A DNA stretch of 64,000 nucleotides from Pacificispira sp002696645. Its GTDB lineage: Bacteria; Pseudomonadota; Alphaproteobacteria; UBA8366; Aestuariispiraceae. The notes under the pieces were generated by a model. That model worked only from the letters and a program-made list of their open reading frames with translations. It searched no databases and was not told the origin of the DNA. The position numbers and the translations under genes are program-made. Shown here piece after piece: positions 33,681-42,393 of this stretch; positions within the stretch are counted from its first letter, which is position 1; every line of letters starts with the position of its first letter. The stretch covers positions 124,001 through 188,000 of the forward strand of contig NZ_JBLZHU010000009.1 of assembly GCF_048892425.1 (NCBI RefSeq). Direction: 5' to 3'.

Positions 33681-34298
33681 ATGGCCCGACCGGCACTTGT
33701 TGAGACGGAAGAACTGGTCGCGGCAAAAGTTCTGGCGCGCAAGCAGGCCATGGCCGCCCGGAAAGTGGCAAAAGCCGATGCCGGGTCGGATGCGGGCCAA
33801 AAACTGGCGGACCATTTTCAAACTTTAATCTCTCCACCTGCGGGCACGATTATCTCTGGCTTTCTGTCAATTGGCAGCGAAGTTGATGTCGCGCCCACTT
33901 TGAGTGCGATGGCTGGGCGCGGATGTCAGATCTGCCTGCCCTGTGTCATTGCGCCCAGGACCCCTTTGGTCTTTCGCTTATGGAAGCAGGGGGATGCGTT
34001 GATCGAAGAATCTTTTGGCACCCGCGCCCCGGCCGCGACCGCGGCAGAGGTACAGCCCGATATTCTGATCGTGCCCTTGCTGTCGTTTGACCGCGCAGGA
34101 TATCGCCTGGGCTATGGCGGTGGATTTTATGATCGCACGCTGGAGATGCTGCGCAAGACCAAGCCTGTCCTGGCGGTTGGTGTTGCCTATTCCGGGCAAC
34201 AGGTTGATGCCGTGCTGCGCGGCCCCTATGACCAGCCGCTGGATTGGATACTTACTGAATCAGGCGGATTTCAGCCCGATAGAGAAGGTGCTGTCTGA
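33681..34298 (+). CDS. fau: 5-formyltetrahydrofolate cyclo-ligase
   Basis: Converts 5-formyl-THF to 5,10-methenyl-THF with ATP (YgfA family). The 205-residue product from the ATG at 33681 contains the ATP/Mg signature RLGYGGGFYDRTLEML near residue 146, and the substrate loops SIGSEVDV and IVPLLSFDRAGYRLGYG. An upstream TTG at 33639 lies at the edge of 6S RNA and would be unlikely. Its stop overlaps the start of the phosphoesterase gene (TGATG), so the two are coupled. Confidence 0.93.
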   Translation: MARPALVETEELVAAKVLARKQAMAARKVAKADAGSDAGQKLADHFQTLISPPAGTIISGFLSIGSEVDVAPTLSAMAGRGCQICLPCVIAPRTPLVFRLWKQGDALIEESFGTRAPAATAAEVQPDILIVPLLSFDRAGYRLGYGGGFYDRTLEMLRKTKPVLAVGVAYSGQQVDAVLRGPYDQPLDWILTESGGFQPDREGAV

Positions 34299-35116
34299 TG
34301 AAATTGATGTTTCTGGGCGATATTGTCGGCAAGGCGGGGCGTGATGTTGTCGTGGCAGAAGTGCCGCGCCTGCGCGAACAATTGGGGCTGGATTTCGTTG
34401 TCGCCAATGGGGAAAACGCCGCCCACGGCTTTGGCATTTCGCCAAAAATCTGTGAAGATTTATTCGATGCGGGCGTCGATGTGATTACAGGGGGCAATCA
34501 CAGTTGGGATCGTCCCGAAATCCTCTCCTATATCGATGAAGAACCGCGCCTGCTGCGCCCGGCAAATTTTCCCTCCGGCACGCCGGGCAAGGGGGTCAGC
34601 CTGTTTGACAGTCGCGATGGAAAACATCGCGTGCTGGTCATCAATGTGATGTGCCGTCTGTTCATGGAACTGTTGGACAATCCCTTCGATGCCCTGGAAA
34701 AAGCCTTGCCCGAAGGCGACCCGGCGGCCGCAGGTTTTGATTGCGTCCTGGTCGATATGCATGGGGAGGCAACGTCAGAGAAATATGGCATTGGCCATTT
34801 CTGTGATGGACGCGCCAGTCTGGTTGTGGGCACCCATACCCATGTTCCAACCGGCGATGCGCATATTCTGGAACATGGCACCGGCTATCAGACCGATGCG
34901 GGCATGTGCGGCGATTACGACAGCGTCATTGGCATGCAGAAGGAAGGGTCGCTGGACCGTTTCCTGAACCGCCTGCCCAAACCCCGTATGCAACCCGCCG
35001 AGGGGGAGGCCACCCTGTGCGGAACGGTCATCGAAACCGATCCAAAGACCGGCCTTGCCAAACGCGTTCAGCCAATACGCATCGGCGGCAAACTCAGTCC
35101 CACCTGGCCAGGCTGA
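34298..35116 (+). CDS. YmdB-family metallophosphoesterase (TIGR00282)
   Basis: A 272-residue dimetal phosphoesterase. Metal ligands lie in MFLGDIVGKAGRDVV, NGENAAHGFGI, GGNHSWDRPEI, DMHGEATSEK and VVGTHTHVPTGDAHIL. The Bacillus relative YmdB cleaves cyclic nucleotides and affects biofilm and sporulation, but the role in alphaproteobacteria is not settled. Start overlaps fau by one base; it is the last plus-strand gene before an inverted cluster. Confidence 0.92.
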   Translation: MKLMFLGDIVGKAGRDVVVAEVPRLREQLGLDFVVANGENAAHGFGISPKICEDLFDAGVDVITGGNHSWDRPEILSYIDEEPRLLRPANFPSGTPGKGVSLFDSRDGKHRVLVINVMCRLFMELLDNPFDALEKALPEGDPAAAGFDCVLVDMHGEATSEKYGIGHFCDGRASLVVGTHTHVPTGDAHILEHGTGYQTDAGMCGDYDSVIGMQKEGSLDRFLNRLPKPRMQPAEGEATLCGTVIETDPKTGLAKRVQPIRIGGKLSPTWPG

Positions 35117-35137
35117 AGCGCCGTTTCGTAGGATCCG

Positions 35138-36574
35138 TTAATTCGGGTTATGGGTTGCTGAAAAACCAATAGAGTCCACAATCTGCTCTGGGGTTGCAGA
35201 ATGCATGAACATGAATTCCAGCAAAGTGAGCCGTCGCGTCGGGTTGGTCGAAATCTCTAGAACACCCCCCTGATTGAGGAATTTCTGAAGCGGTTGACCA
35301 ATCGCAGCATCCCAATTTGGCGACAGGTTAAAAGACTGTAGAATATTCACCAGAAACAGCCTCAGCGTTGGCTTACCATCCAAAATCTTTGGGGCCTCCC
35401 ATGGCGTCTTGTTTTCTGCCCGGATCGACATGCCCCCAATCTCAACCCGCATGGTATCATTCTCATTTGGGGTCTGATCCTCTTTCAGTGCATTAAAGAC
35501 ACTGACAACGTTGCGGATATCGAATTCCACATCAATCTGTGTTTCAAGCCATGAATCATAGGACGAATTTAACAGGCTCAGGCGATCCTGTTGTGTATCC
35601 AAAGCATATGAAAAGCTGCCTTTGCTTATGACGTTGTCTGGCAGGTCCACATGAATTTGCGATCCGACGCTGTTTAACAGATCCCGCCGGATATCGTCCG
35701 TAATCGGTGTGTTTAGATTGTCATACGTGGCGGTCAAGGCGGTTGGTATGCCGTCGCTATAGACGATATCAGAAATCGTAAAACCGCCGAGACCCATTTG
35801 TGGCTGTCCGTCAGGTGTGGCGATCAGGTCAGACACTTCAATACGCTGCAGATGCAGGGCTTTGATGACGTCCCTGGCGGATGGCTCCCAACGCTCGTCC
35901 TGTTCCATTCGTTGCGTCAGTTTCATGGTTTCACCAGCATTCAGGCCATTCAATAGGATTTCGCCGATCGTCACTGTGGCGCCGTCAACCGCTATTGAGA
36001 GATCCCTGAGTGCGGTCTCTCCAATCATGCCGTTGTGAATGTCCGAAAGCTGAATCTGAGCAATGGGAATATCAATGCCTTCCTCTGTATCTTTTAGTGT
36101 CACCGCTTCCATCAACAGGGTGTCGGCTGAAACCTGATTAAAAATGTCGATATCGTCTGGTGTGCTGAAAGCGAAATCGGTCAAATTTCCAGTCAAATTG
36201 GATAGGGTAATAATGCCTGCCGATGTTGTGATCGTCTCGGTCTTCGAGATCGATGAAATGTTCAGAAACTGTGCCTGTTTTACAGAATTGACCCGTGTGA
36301 GCAGCAGGAAACTGTCAACTGTAACCTCAGCGCGCTGTATCGTGGTGGTTTCATCTTTGGTATCGAAGGATAGGCCATGTATGATGATTTCAGATGTCAG
36401 CGGTCTTGCTTCCAAAGTCTGATACGAGAATGTCGCATCTGGATGTCGCGCATTTTCCACCGTGACCCAATTGGCGATCTGGTCTTCGACATAGTTTGTG
36501 TACAGCGGGTAGGCTGCGGCTGCGCCGCCAACGAGAATGATCAGCGACAAAACGAAAATCACAAAATTTTTCAT
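35138..36574 (-). CDS. Membrane-anchored hypothetical protein (478 aa), YdgA/AsmA-like by appearance
   Basis: A 478-residue protein with one N-terminal membrane segment (FVIFVLSLIILVGGAAAAYPL) and a long periplasmic part rich in beta strands, with regular Thr/Ile/Asp-rich repeats such as GLSFDTKDETTTIQRAEVTVDSF and GFTISDIVYSDG. This resembles bacterial AsmA-like or DUF945 (YdgA-like) proteins but I cannot assign a family. The ATG at 36574 has AAAGGTG 8 bases upstream; an alternative at 36592 adds six residues. It is monocistronic. Confidence 0.6.
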   Translation of the reverse strand: MKNFVIFVLSLIILVGGAAAAYPLYTNYVEDQIANWVTVENARHPDATFSYQTLEARPLTSEIIIHGLSFDTKDETTTIQRAEVTVDSFLLLTRVNSVKQAQFLNISSISKTETITTSAGIITLSNLTGNLTDFAFSTPDDIDIFNQVSADTLLMEAVTLKDTEEGIDIPIAQIQLSDIHNGMIGETALRDLSIAVDGATVTIGEILLNGLNAGETMKLTQRMEQDERWEPSARDVIKALHLQRIEVSDLIATPDGQPQMGLGGFTISDIVYSDGIPTALTATYDNLNTPITDDIRRDLLNSVGSQIHVDLPDNVISKGSFSYALDTQQDRLSLLNSSYDSWLETQIDVEFDIRNVVSVFNALKEDQTPNENDTMRVEIGGMSIRAENKTPWEAPKILDGKPTLRLFLVNILQSFNLSPNWDAAIGQPLQKFLNQGGVLEISTNPTRRLTLLEFMFMHSATPEQIVDSIGFSATHNPN

Positions 36575-36660
36575 GTTAAACACCTTTGGCACATGCAGGG
36601 CGACGCTGCTTAAAGCTTATGGCACGCGGATTAAATTATTAGAATAAATTTTTTAAATTT

Positions 36661-37182
36661 CTATTTATGCTTGTCCATGTATTTTTGCACAGCCAGTTCC
36701 AAACTGTCGGCGATTTGTGCGCCAAGGGGGCCGCCTGTGCCCCGGACATTGTTTTGCAGAATGGCGCGCATGGCATTCACATGGGCCATACAGATATCAA
36801 GGGCGCCCTGATCGACTGATGTCAGGCCTTCAACAAATCGGCAGAAGGAATTGGCAATCCGGGTCATCAACGGAAAGCCGAAGCTGCCGCCCTGGCCCCG
36901 CATGTCGTGGGCCAGCTTAAACGCATCGCTCATCTGCTCGCGTCCATTCCCGACCCCTGGTTTGGCATCCAGGATCAGCTTTTCCAGGTTCTGAACATCT
37001 TCCATTGCCCAGCCTGGATAGTCATCAGACATTTTAGCTATCGCGGCCTGTGCCTTGGCCAACATTTCCGGGGTGGGACCGCCGCTGCCAGACACTTTAT
37101 CTTTGATCGGATGCGGTGGTTTTATGATTTCGACTGCATCTTTATCATCATTATCATCGCCTGACTTGTCACTGGTGGTCAT
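36661..37182 (-). CDS. Hpt-domain phosphotransfer protein
   Basis: A 173-residue protein. After a disordered acidic N-terminus (residues about 1-55, with DNDDKDAVEIIKPPHP), the C-terminal half has an Hpt-like helical bundle with the phospho-accepting His in LAHDMRGQGGSFGFPLMTRIAN (His near residue 85). Hpt proteins relay phosphate between hybrid kinases and response regulators. It starts 104 bases after the receiver-domain gene on the same strand, so the two are a likely signalling pair; no kinase is nearby. GAGAATGGG precedes the ATG. Confidence 0.78.
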   Translation of the reverse strand: MTTSDKSGDDNDDKDAVEIIKPPHPIKDKVSGSGGPTPEMLAKAQAAIAKMSDDYPGWAMEDVQNLEKLILDAKPGVGNGREQMSDAFKLAHDMRGQGGSFGFPLMTRIANSFCRFVEGLTSVDQGALDICMAHVNAMRAILQNNVRGTGGPLGAQIADSLELAVQKYMDKHK

Positions 37183-37286
37183 ACGAAACCCATTCTCCAA
37201 TATTCTTGAACACGTCTAAATGTGACTATTTCGCGGGATTCTGCAACCAGCTTACCGTAAATTCTTTGGTTTTCGAGGAATGCGCC

Positions 37287-37796
37287 CTAGATCGCCAGGG
37301 TGCTATCCTGTGGCGATCCCTTGCGTCGATTCGCACCGCCAATATCTTGCTGACGCCGCCGTCGACTGGGCCCCAGATACCGATCTGTCTTGATAAACGG
37401 CCTGGGGTTTTCAACAACCGACTTGATGCGGGCATATACGCCGTTCGCGGTAACGGGTTTCGCCAGAAACTCGGTAACCCCAGCATCTCTGGCTTCGACA
37501 ATACGGTGCATTTCCGTGTGGCCGGTCAACATGATAATCGGGATAAAGGGATTGGGGCTGGTGGGATCCATTCGAACCGCACGGGTGAATTCCAGACCAT
37601 CCATTGGCTCCATCATCCAATCCATGAAGATAATGTCTGGTTGCCAATTCTTTAAAAGGGCCAGGGCGTCGGAACCATCCTTGCATTCCTGTATTGTGCT
37701 GACCCCGAATTGGATCAGAATCTCCCGAACCATCACCCGCATATGGGAATTGTCTTCGGCGATCAGGACTTTCAGTCGACTAAGATTTAACGGCAT
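37287..37796 (-). CDS. CheY-like response regulator
   Basis: A 169-residue receiver protein. The acid pocket AEDNSHMRVMV (residues 13-15), the phosphorylated Asp in IIFMDWMMEPMDG (Asp near 58), the Thr of IIMLTGHTE and the Lys of FLAKPVTANGVYARI are all present. After the receiver (about residues 1-125) there is only a basic tail (RYLGPSRRRRQQD), so no DNA-binding output. It probably works with the downstream Hpt protein. Sequence upstream is AT-rich and may contain the promoter. Confidence 0.9.
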   Translation of the reverse strand: MPLNLSRLKVLIAEDNSHMRVMVREILIQFGVSTIQECKDGSDALALLKNWQPDIIFMDWMMEPMDGLEFTRAVRMDPTSPNPFIPIIMLTGHTEMHRIVEARDAGVTEFLAKPVTANGVYARIKSVVENPRPFIKTDRYLGPSRRRRQQDIGGANRRKGSPQDSTLAI

Positions 37797-37906
37797 AATT
37801 TTCCATTCACAGAATTAACTTTCCGTTATCATTATACACAATTTGAATATTTCAAATAGACTTAAATAATTGCTTTCGGTTGGCCTATGGGAACATCGCG
37901 TGGACG

Positions 37907-38038
37907 ATGAAGATTGGGGTCGGGCACTGCGTCCCGTGTGGCCGGGATTGCAAAATCCGTTGGAAACGCCTAATCACAGGCGCAAAGTTCCGGGTCGCCT
38001 GTGACGGCGATTATCTGGAACTGCGCATCCTTGGATAA
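37907..38038 (+). CDS. Possible 43-residue cysteine-containing small protein
   Basis: In the otherwise gene-free 37797-38091 region, an ATG at 37907 opens a 43-codon frame (beginning MKIGVGHCVPCGRDC) with a CxxC-x3-C cluster and a basic centre (KIRWKRLITGAKF). It has no good ribosome-binding site. It might bind zinc, but it could equally be a chance frame in the yebC leader. Confidence 0.25.
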   Translation: MKIGVGHCVPCGRDCKIRWKRLITGAKFRVACDGDYLELRILG

Positions 38039-38091
38039 ACAGGGTTCTGCCTCCTCATCGAAGGTGACCCATTGTATAGTATGGTGGAAGC

Positions 38092-38844
38092 ATGGCCGGT
38101 CATTCAAAATTTAAAAACATTATGTATCGCAAAGGCGCGCAGGATCGCAAACGTGCTCAGCTTTTCGCGAAATTGGGCAAGGAAATCATGGTCGCGGCCA
38201 AAATGGGCGGCAATGGCGACCCGGATACAAATTCACGCCTGCGCCTGGCGATCCAGACCGCCAAGACGCAGTCTATGCCCAAAGATAACATAGAACGCGC
38301 GATTACAAAGGGTTTGGGCGGCGGTGAAGGCACCGATTACGAAGAAATCCGCTATGAAGGCTATGGTCCTGGCGGGGTGGCGGTCATTGTTGATGTGCTG
38401 ACCGACAACCGCAATCGCTCTGCGGCCGATATCCGCTCCATCTTCAACAAGAGTGGCGGTAATCTGGGGGAAACCGGGGCGGTGTCCTTCATGTTTGATC
38501 GCGTGGGCCAAGTGGTTTTGAGCGCAGATGCCGGAGATGCCGATACGGTTTTTGAGGCTGCGCTGGAAGCCGGTGCACAGGATGTTGTCAGTTCCGATAG
38601 CGGTCACGAGATTGTCTGTGAGATTGAAGATTTAAATGAGGTATCCAAGGCGCTGGAGGCGCGGTTTGGAGAGCCTGAAGAATCAAAAATGATCTGGAAG
38701 CCACAGACATTGATTTTTGTTGAAGGCGACACAGCAGAATCACTGTTTAAACTGCTGGACAACTTGGATGACAATGACGACGTTCAGAATGTCTATGCCA
38801 ATTATGATGTCTCTGACGAGACGATGGCGTCCCTGTCCGATTGA
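38092..38844 (+). CDS. yebC: YebC/PmpR-family protein
   Basis: A 250-residue member of the YebC/TACO1 family: MAGHSKFKNIMYRKGAQDRKR at the N-terminus, then AIQTAKTQSMPKDNIERAI, EEIRYEGYGPGGVAVIVDVLTDNRNR and the C-terminal LFKLLDNLDDNDDVQNVY. YebC proteins act on ribosomes to ease translation of proline-rich stretches and have also been described as transcription regulators. It directly precedes ruvC, its usual neighbour, with a 67-base gap. Full length. Confidence 0.95.
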   Translation: MAGHSKFKNIMYRKGAQDRKRAQLFAKLGKEIMVAAKMGGNGDPDTNSRLRLAIQTAKTQSMPKDNIERAITKGLGGGEGTDYEEIRYEGYGPGGVAVIVDVLTDNRNRSAADIRSIFNKSGGNLGETGAVSFMFDRVGQVVLSADAGDADTVFEAALEAGAQDVVSSDSGHEIVCEIEDLNEVSKALEARFGEPEESKMIWKPQTLIFVEGDTAESLFKLLDNLDDNDDVQNVYANYDVSDETMASLSD

Positions 38845-38911
38845 TGGGGGTGATTGGCCGAAGGCATAGGATGACCGTCCGAACAGCAGTTTGGTAGGAG
38901 CGATTAACGCA

Positions 38912-39412
38912 ATGCGCATTCTAGGCCTCGATCCGGGGCTTCGGCATACGGGCTGGGGCATTGTGGACAGCAAGGCCGGGCATTTGCAGTTTGTGGCCTG
39001 TGGCACAATCCATCCGCCTGCTGATGTTTCAATGGCTCAACGGCTTAAGGCCTTGCATGACGGCATCGGCCAGGTCATTCGGGAATGGACGCCCGATGAG
39101 GCAGGAGTTGAAGAAACTTTCCTGAACAAGAATCCGGGTACAACCCTGAAGCTGGGGCATGCAAGGGGCGTTGTACTATTGGTCCCAGCCTTGTTTGGGT
39201 TACCCGTTGCTGAATACGCTGCCAAGACTGTGAAACAGGCGGTCGTAGGCACGGGTGGGGCCAGCAAGGATCAGATCGGTGTCATGGTGCGCATGCTGTT
39301 GCCGGGCTGTGATCCGTCCGGCGAAGATGCAGCAGATGCCCTGGCTGTGGCGATCTGTCATGGACATCATGCCGATACCGGGCGGCAATGGGCCGCCGGG
39401 CGCGTTGGATAA
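38912..39412 (+). CDS. ruvC: Crossover junction endodeoxyribonuclease RuvC
   Basis: Resolves Holliday junctions by symmetric nicking. The 166 residues carry the four acidic metal ligands: Asp in ILGLDPGLRHTGWG, Glu in GVEETFLNKNPGTTLKLG, and the DAADALAVAICH pair near the C-terminus. The ATG at 38912 is preferred because AGGAG lies about 11 bases upstream; a start at 38891 would add seven residues. First gene of ruvCAB, with 11 bases to ruvA. Confidence 0.96.
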   Translation: MRILGLDPGLRHTGWGIVDSKAGHLQFVACGTIHPPADVSMAQRLKALHDGIGQVIREWTPDEAGVEETFLNKNPGTTLKLGHARGVVLLVPALFGLPVAEYAAKTVKQAVVGTGGASKDQIGVMVRMLLPGCDPSGEDAADALAVAICHGHHADTGRQWAAGRVG

Positions 39413-39423
39413 GGGGATAATCG

Positions 39424-40041
39424 GTGTTCGCACGCTTAACAGGCACATTAGACGAAGTGGGCGAGGATACCGTTATTCTGGATGTCGGTGGCGTAGGCTA
39501 TTTGATCTATTGCTCGGGGCGCACGCTGAGTGCCTTGCCTGGGCGGGGCGAGGCATTGCGGTTTGAGATCGAAACCCATGTGCGGGAAGACCACATTCAT
39601 CTTTATGGGTTCCTGGAAAAATCAGAACGGGACTGGTTCCGTCTGTTGACCACAGTGCAAGGGGTGGGGGCGCGCGTCGCCCTGGCCATATTAAGTGTAC
39701 TGACACCGGAATTGCTGACCCAGGCGGTTGCGGCCCAGGATAAGGCTGCTGTCGTGCGTGCCAATGGCGTTGGTCCGAAACTGGCCCAGCGCATCGTTTC
39801 TGAACTGAAAGACAAGGTCGGCGGTATGGCACTGGGCCCCAACACAGCAGCACAAGGCGGCAAAGCCGGAGAGTCGCACAACGCCGATGCGGGCATAGCG
39901 GAAGATGCGGTTTCTGCCCTGGTCAATCTGGGCTATGGCCGCAGCGACGCCTTCACCGCCGTTGCCAAGGCCACCCGCAATGGGGAGGCCAATGACGTTG
40001 GCGGCCTGATCCGACTGGCATTGAGGGAGCTCAGTAAATGA
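39424..40041 (+). CDS. ruvA: Holliday junction branch migration protein RuvA
   Basis: Binds the four-way junction as a tetramer and loads RuvB. The 205 residues start at GTG 39424 (AAGGGGA upstream) with the OB fold FARLTGTLDEVGEDTVILDV, then helix-hairpin-helix motifs (LLTTVQGVGARVALAIL and VRANGVGPKLAQRIVSEL), an Ala/Gly-rich flexible linker and the C-terminal UBA-like domain III (AVSALVNLGYGRSDAFTAV). It overlaps ruvB by 4 bases. Confidence 0.96.
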   Translation: MFARLTGTLDEVGEDTVILDVGGVGYLIYCSGRTLSALPGRGEALRFEIETHVREDHIHLYGFLEKSERDWFRLLTTVQGVGARVALAILSVLTPELLTQAVAAQDKAAVVRANGVGPKLAQRIVSELKDKVGGMALGPNTAAQGGKAGESHNADAGIAEDAVSALVNLGYGRSDAFTAVAKATRNGEANDVGGLIRLALRELSK

Positions 40042-41123
40042 GTGATCCCACACACTATTCGCCTGACCGTGTTGTCAGCCCCGAGGCGGGGACCGAAGAT
40101 CAGCGCGACAGCACGGTGCGCCCCTTAACCTTGTCCGAATTTGTCGGGCAGGGCGCGGTGAAGCAGAATTTGAGCATCTTCGTGGAGGCGGCGCGGGGAC
40201 GGGGCGAGGCAATGGACCATGTCCTGTTTTATGGCCCGCCCGGTTTGGGCAAGACAACGCTGGCCCAGATCGTCAGCCGTGAATTGGGGGTTGGTTTCCG
40301 TGCGACATCTGGTCCTGTGATCGCCAAAGCAGGCGATCTGGCGGCGTTGTTGACCAATCTACAGCCCCGCGATGTCCTGTTCATTGACGAGATTCATCGT
40401 CTGTCCCCCGCGGTTGAGGAAATCCTGTATCCCGCGATGGAGGATTTTCAACTGGATCTGATCATTGGGGATGGCCCGTCGGCGCGCTCCGTTCGAATTG
40501 ATCTGCAGCCATTTACGCTGGTTGCCGCAACGACAAGGGCCGGATTGATCACAACGCCGTTGCGGGAACGGTTTGGCATTCCGCTGCATATGAATTTCTA
40601 TACTGAAGATGAATTGACCGAAATTGTGCGCCGTGCGGCGCGGGTTCTGTCGATGCATGTCACGGATGATGGTGCGCGCGAAGTCGCCCGCCGCAGTCGG
40701 GGCACGCCGCGGGTTGCCAATCGGTTGCTGCGTCGGGTGCGGGATTTTGCCTCTGTCGATGGAAATTCCGCGATCACCGCGAAATCCGCAGATGCCGCCC
40801 TATTGCGGCTGGAGGTGGATGCGCGCGGGTTGGACGCGATGGACCGCCGGTATTTGACCTGTATCGCGGAAAACTATGGCGGCGGGCCTGTCGGGGCGGA
40901 AACCCTGGCGGCGGCTTTGGGCAATGAACGCGACGTGTTGGAGGAAGTGGTGGAACCTTTCCTTATCCAACAAGGATTGGTTCAGCGCACGCCGCGCGGT
41001 CGTATGCTTGCCCGCCAGGGCTGGTCCTATATCGGTCTGGACATGCCAGCGACAACGGCTGCGCAACTGGATCTTCTGCAAAAGGCGACGGCACCGCCCG
41101 GGGGGGATGATGACCCGTCTTAA
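40038..41123 (+). CDS. ruvB: Holliday junction DNA helicase RuvB
   Basis: A 361-residue AAA+ motor that drives branch migration with RuvA. The N-terminal RPLTLSEFVGQGAVKQNL, Walker A YGPPGLGKTTLAQ near residue 63, Walker B LFIDEIHRLSPAVEE near 115, sensor I/arginine finger TTRAGLITTPLRERFG and the winged-helix C-terminus (NYGGGPVGAETLAAALGNE, then RGRMLARQGWSY) are all present. It overlaps ruvA (4 bases) and ybgC (14 bases). Confidence 0.98.
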   Translation: MSDPTHYSPDRVVSPEAGTEDQRDSTVRPLTLSEFVGQGAVKQNLSIFVEAARGRGEAMDHVLFYGPPGLGKTTLAQIVSRELGVGFRATSGPVIAKAGDLAALLTNLQPRDVLFIDEIHRLSPAVEEILYPAMEDFQLDLIIGDGPSARSVRIDLQPFTLVAATTRAGLITTPLRERFGIPLHMNFYTEDELTEIVRRAARVLSMHVTDDGAREVARRSRGTPRVANRLLRRVRDFASVDGNSAITAKSADAALLRLEVDARGLDAMDRRYLTCIAENYGGGPVGAETLAAALGNERDVLEEVVEPFLIQQGLVQRTPRGRMLARQGWSYIGLDMPATTAAQLDLLQKATAPPGGDDDPS

Positions 41124-41535
41124 TGCGCCCCATGTCACAGACATTCGCGTCTATTATGAAGATACGGATGCTGGCGGGATCGTCTATTACGCAAACTATC
41201 TGAAATTTGCAGAGCGGGGGCGTACCGAATTCCTGCGGGATTTGGGATTTGGTCATCGCGATTTGCAGGCAAGTGATGGCGTGGGTTTTGTGGTGCGGCG
41301 CTGTGTTGTGGATTATCGAAAACCCGCAAAGTTGGATGATGCATTAAGCGTCGAATCTGATTTGCTTGCCGTGTCTGGTGCGCGCTTTGAAATGGCACAA
41401 CGTGTCCTTAGAAATGCCACGATCTTGTGTGATTTAACCGTCACCTTGGGATGCGTGGATGGATCCGGTCGGCCCGTGCGCCTGCCTCAATCGGTCCGGG
41501 TGGCCTTGGATGGTTGGGGTTTGATGCCAACGTGA
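41110..41535 (+). CDS. ybgC: YbgC-family acyl-CoA thioesterase
   Basis: A 141-residue hotdog-fold thioesterase of the Tol-Pal cluster. The active-site signature YYEDTDAGGIVYYANYLKFAE contains the catalytic Asp, followed by RGRTEFLRDLG and VVRRCVVDYRKPAKLDD. YbgC hydrolyses short-chain acyl-CoA and associates with phospholipid synthesis in E. coli. Two adjacent ATGs, 41107 and 41110, overlap the ruvB end; I chose 41110. A 105-base gap with a small hairpin (41598-41614) precedes tolQ. Confidence 0.93.
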   Translation: MTRLNAPHVTDIRVYYEDTDAGGIVYYANYLKFAERGRTEFLRDLGFGHRDLQASDGVGFVVRRCVVDYRKPAKLDDALSVESDLLAVSGARFEMAQRVLRNATILCDLTVTLGCVDGSGRPVRLPQSVRVALDGWGLMPT

Positions 41536-41640
41536 TACGTGTCGGCAGGAATTGTTACTGTGTGTTTGGTAAATCAAATCAAAGATTTGGGGCGGTTGGT
41601 CCGGTAATCGGACCTGATTAGGAAGAGAAAAGGGCAGACT

Positions 41641-42390
41641 ATGGAACAGCAAACGGGGGACGGCCTGACAACCGGCCTCATGGATACAGTGATTTCCGGT
41701 CAGATGATGGCGCATGGTGGGGAATTATCAATTATCTCCCTGTTTCTTCAGGCGGATATTGTCGTGAAAATCGTGATGGTACTGTTGATCCTTGCCTCGG
41801 TCTGGACCTGGGCCATCATCTTTGAAAAGTCGATGCGCCTGCGCAAGATGCGTCGTCTGGCGTCGCGCTTTGAAGATGCCTTCTGGTCCGGTGGATCGCT
41901 GGAGGAACTTTATGGGCGCATCGGTCAATATCCGGCCGATCCGATGTCGTCGGTCTTTTCCTCTGCGATGCGGGAATGGGAACGCTCTGCCGGGCGCGCC
42001 ACATCAGGGGCGTCATTGGGTCTGCAACAACGCATTGAACGGGTGATGCAGCTATCCATGAACCGGGAGATCGACAAGCTGGAGCGATATTTGCCGTTCC
42101 TGGCTTCTGTCGGATCAGCGGCACCCTTTGTGGGGCTTTTCGGGACGGTATGGGGAATCATGAATTCCTTTGCCTCCATCGCCGCAACGAACCAGACAAG
42201 CCTGGCCGTCGTTGCGCCTGGGATCGCAGAGGCCCTGTTTGCCACGGCATTGGGGCTTGTCGCGGCCATACCAGCGACATTGGCATACAACAAATTGTCT
42301 GCGGATCTTGGACGCTATGCCGGGCGGCTGGAAAGCTTTGCCGGTGAGTTTGGCGCCATCATCTCACGGCAATTGGATGACAGGACCTGA
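41641..42390 (+). CDS. tolQ: Tol-Pal system protein TolQ
   Basis: A 249-residue MotA/TolQ/ExbB proton-channel protein of the inner membrane. Three membrane segments: about residues 36-58 (VKIVMVLLILASVWTWAII), about 155-175 and about 190-215 (IAEALFATALGLVAAIPATLAY). The conserved block SAAPFVGLFGTVWGIMNSF lines the channel. With TolR it uses the proton gradient to drive TolA during outer-membrane constriction at division. The first gene of the tolQRAB-pal-cpoB run. Confidence 0.96.
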   Translation: MEQQTGDGLTTGLMDTVISGQMMAHGGELSIISLFLQADIVVKIVMVLLILASVWTWAIIFEKSMRLRKMRRLASRFEDAFWSGGSLEELYGRIGQYPADPMSSVFSSAMREWERSAGRATSGASLGLQQRIERVMQLSMNREIDKLERYLPFLASVGSAAPFVGLFGTVWGIMNSFASIAATNQTSLAVVAPGIAEALFATALGLVAAIPATLAYNKLSADLGRYAGRLESFAGEFGAIISRQLDDRT

Positions 42391-42393
42391 ATC

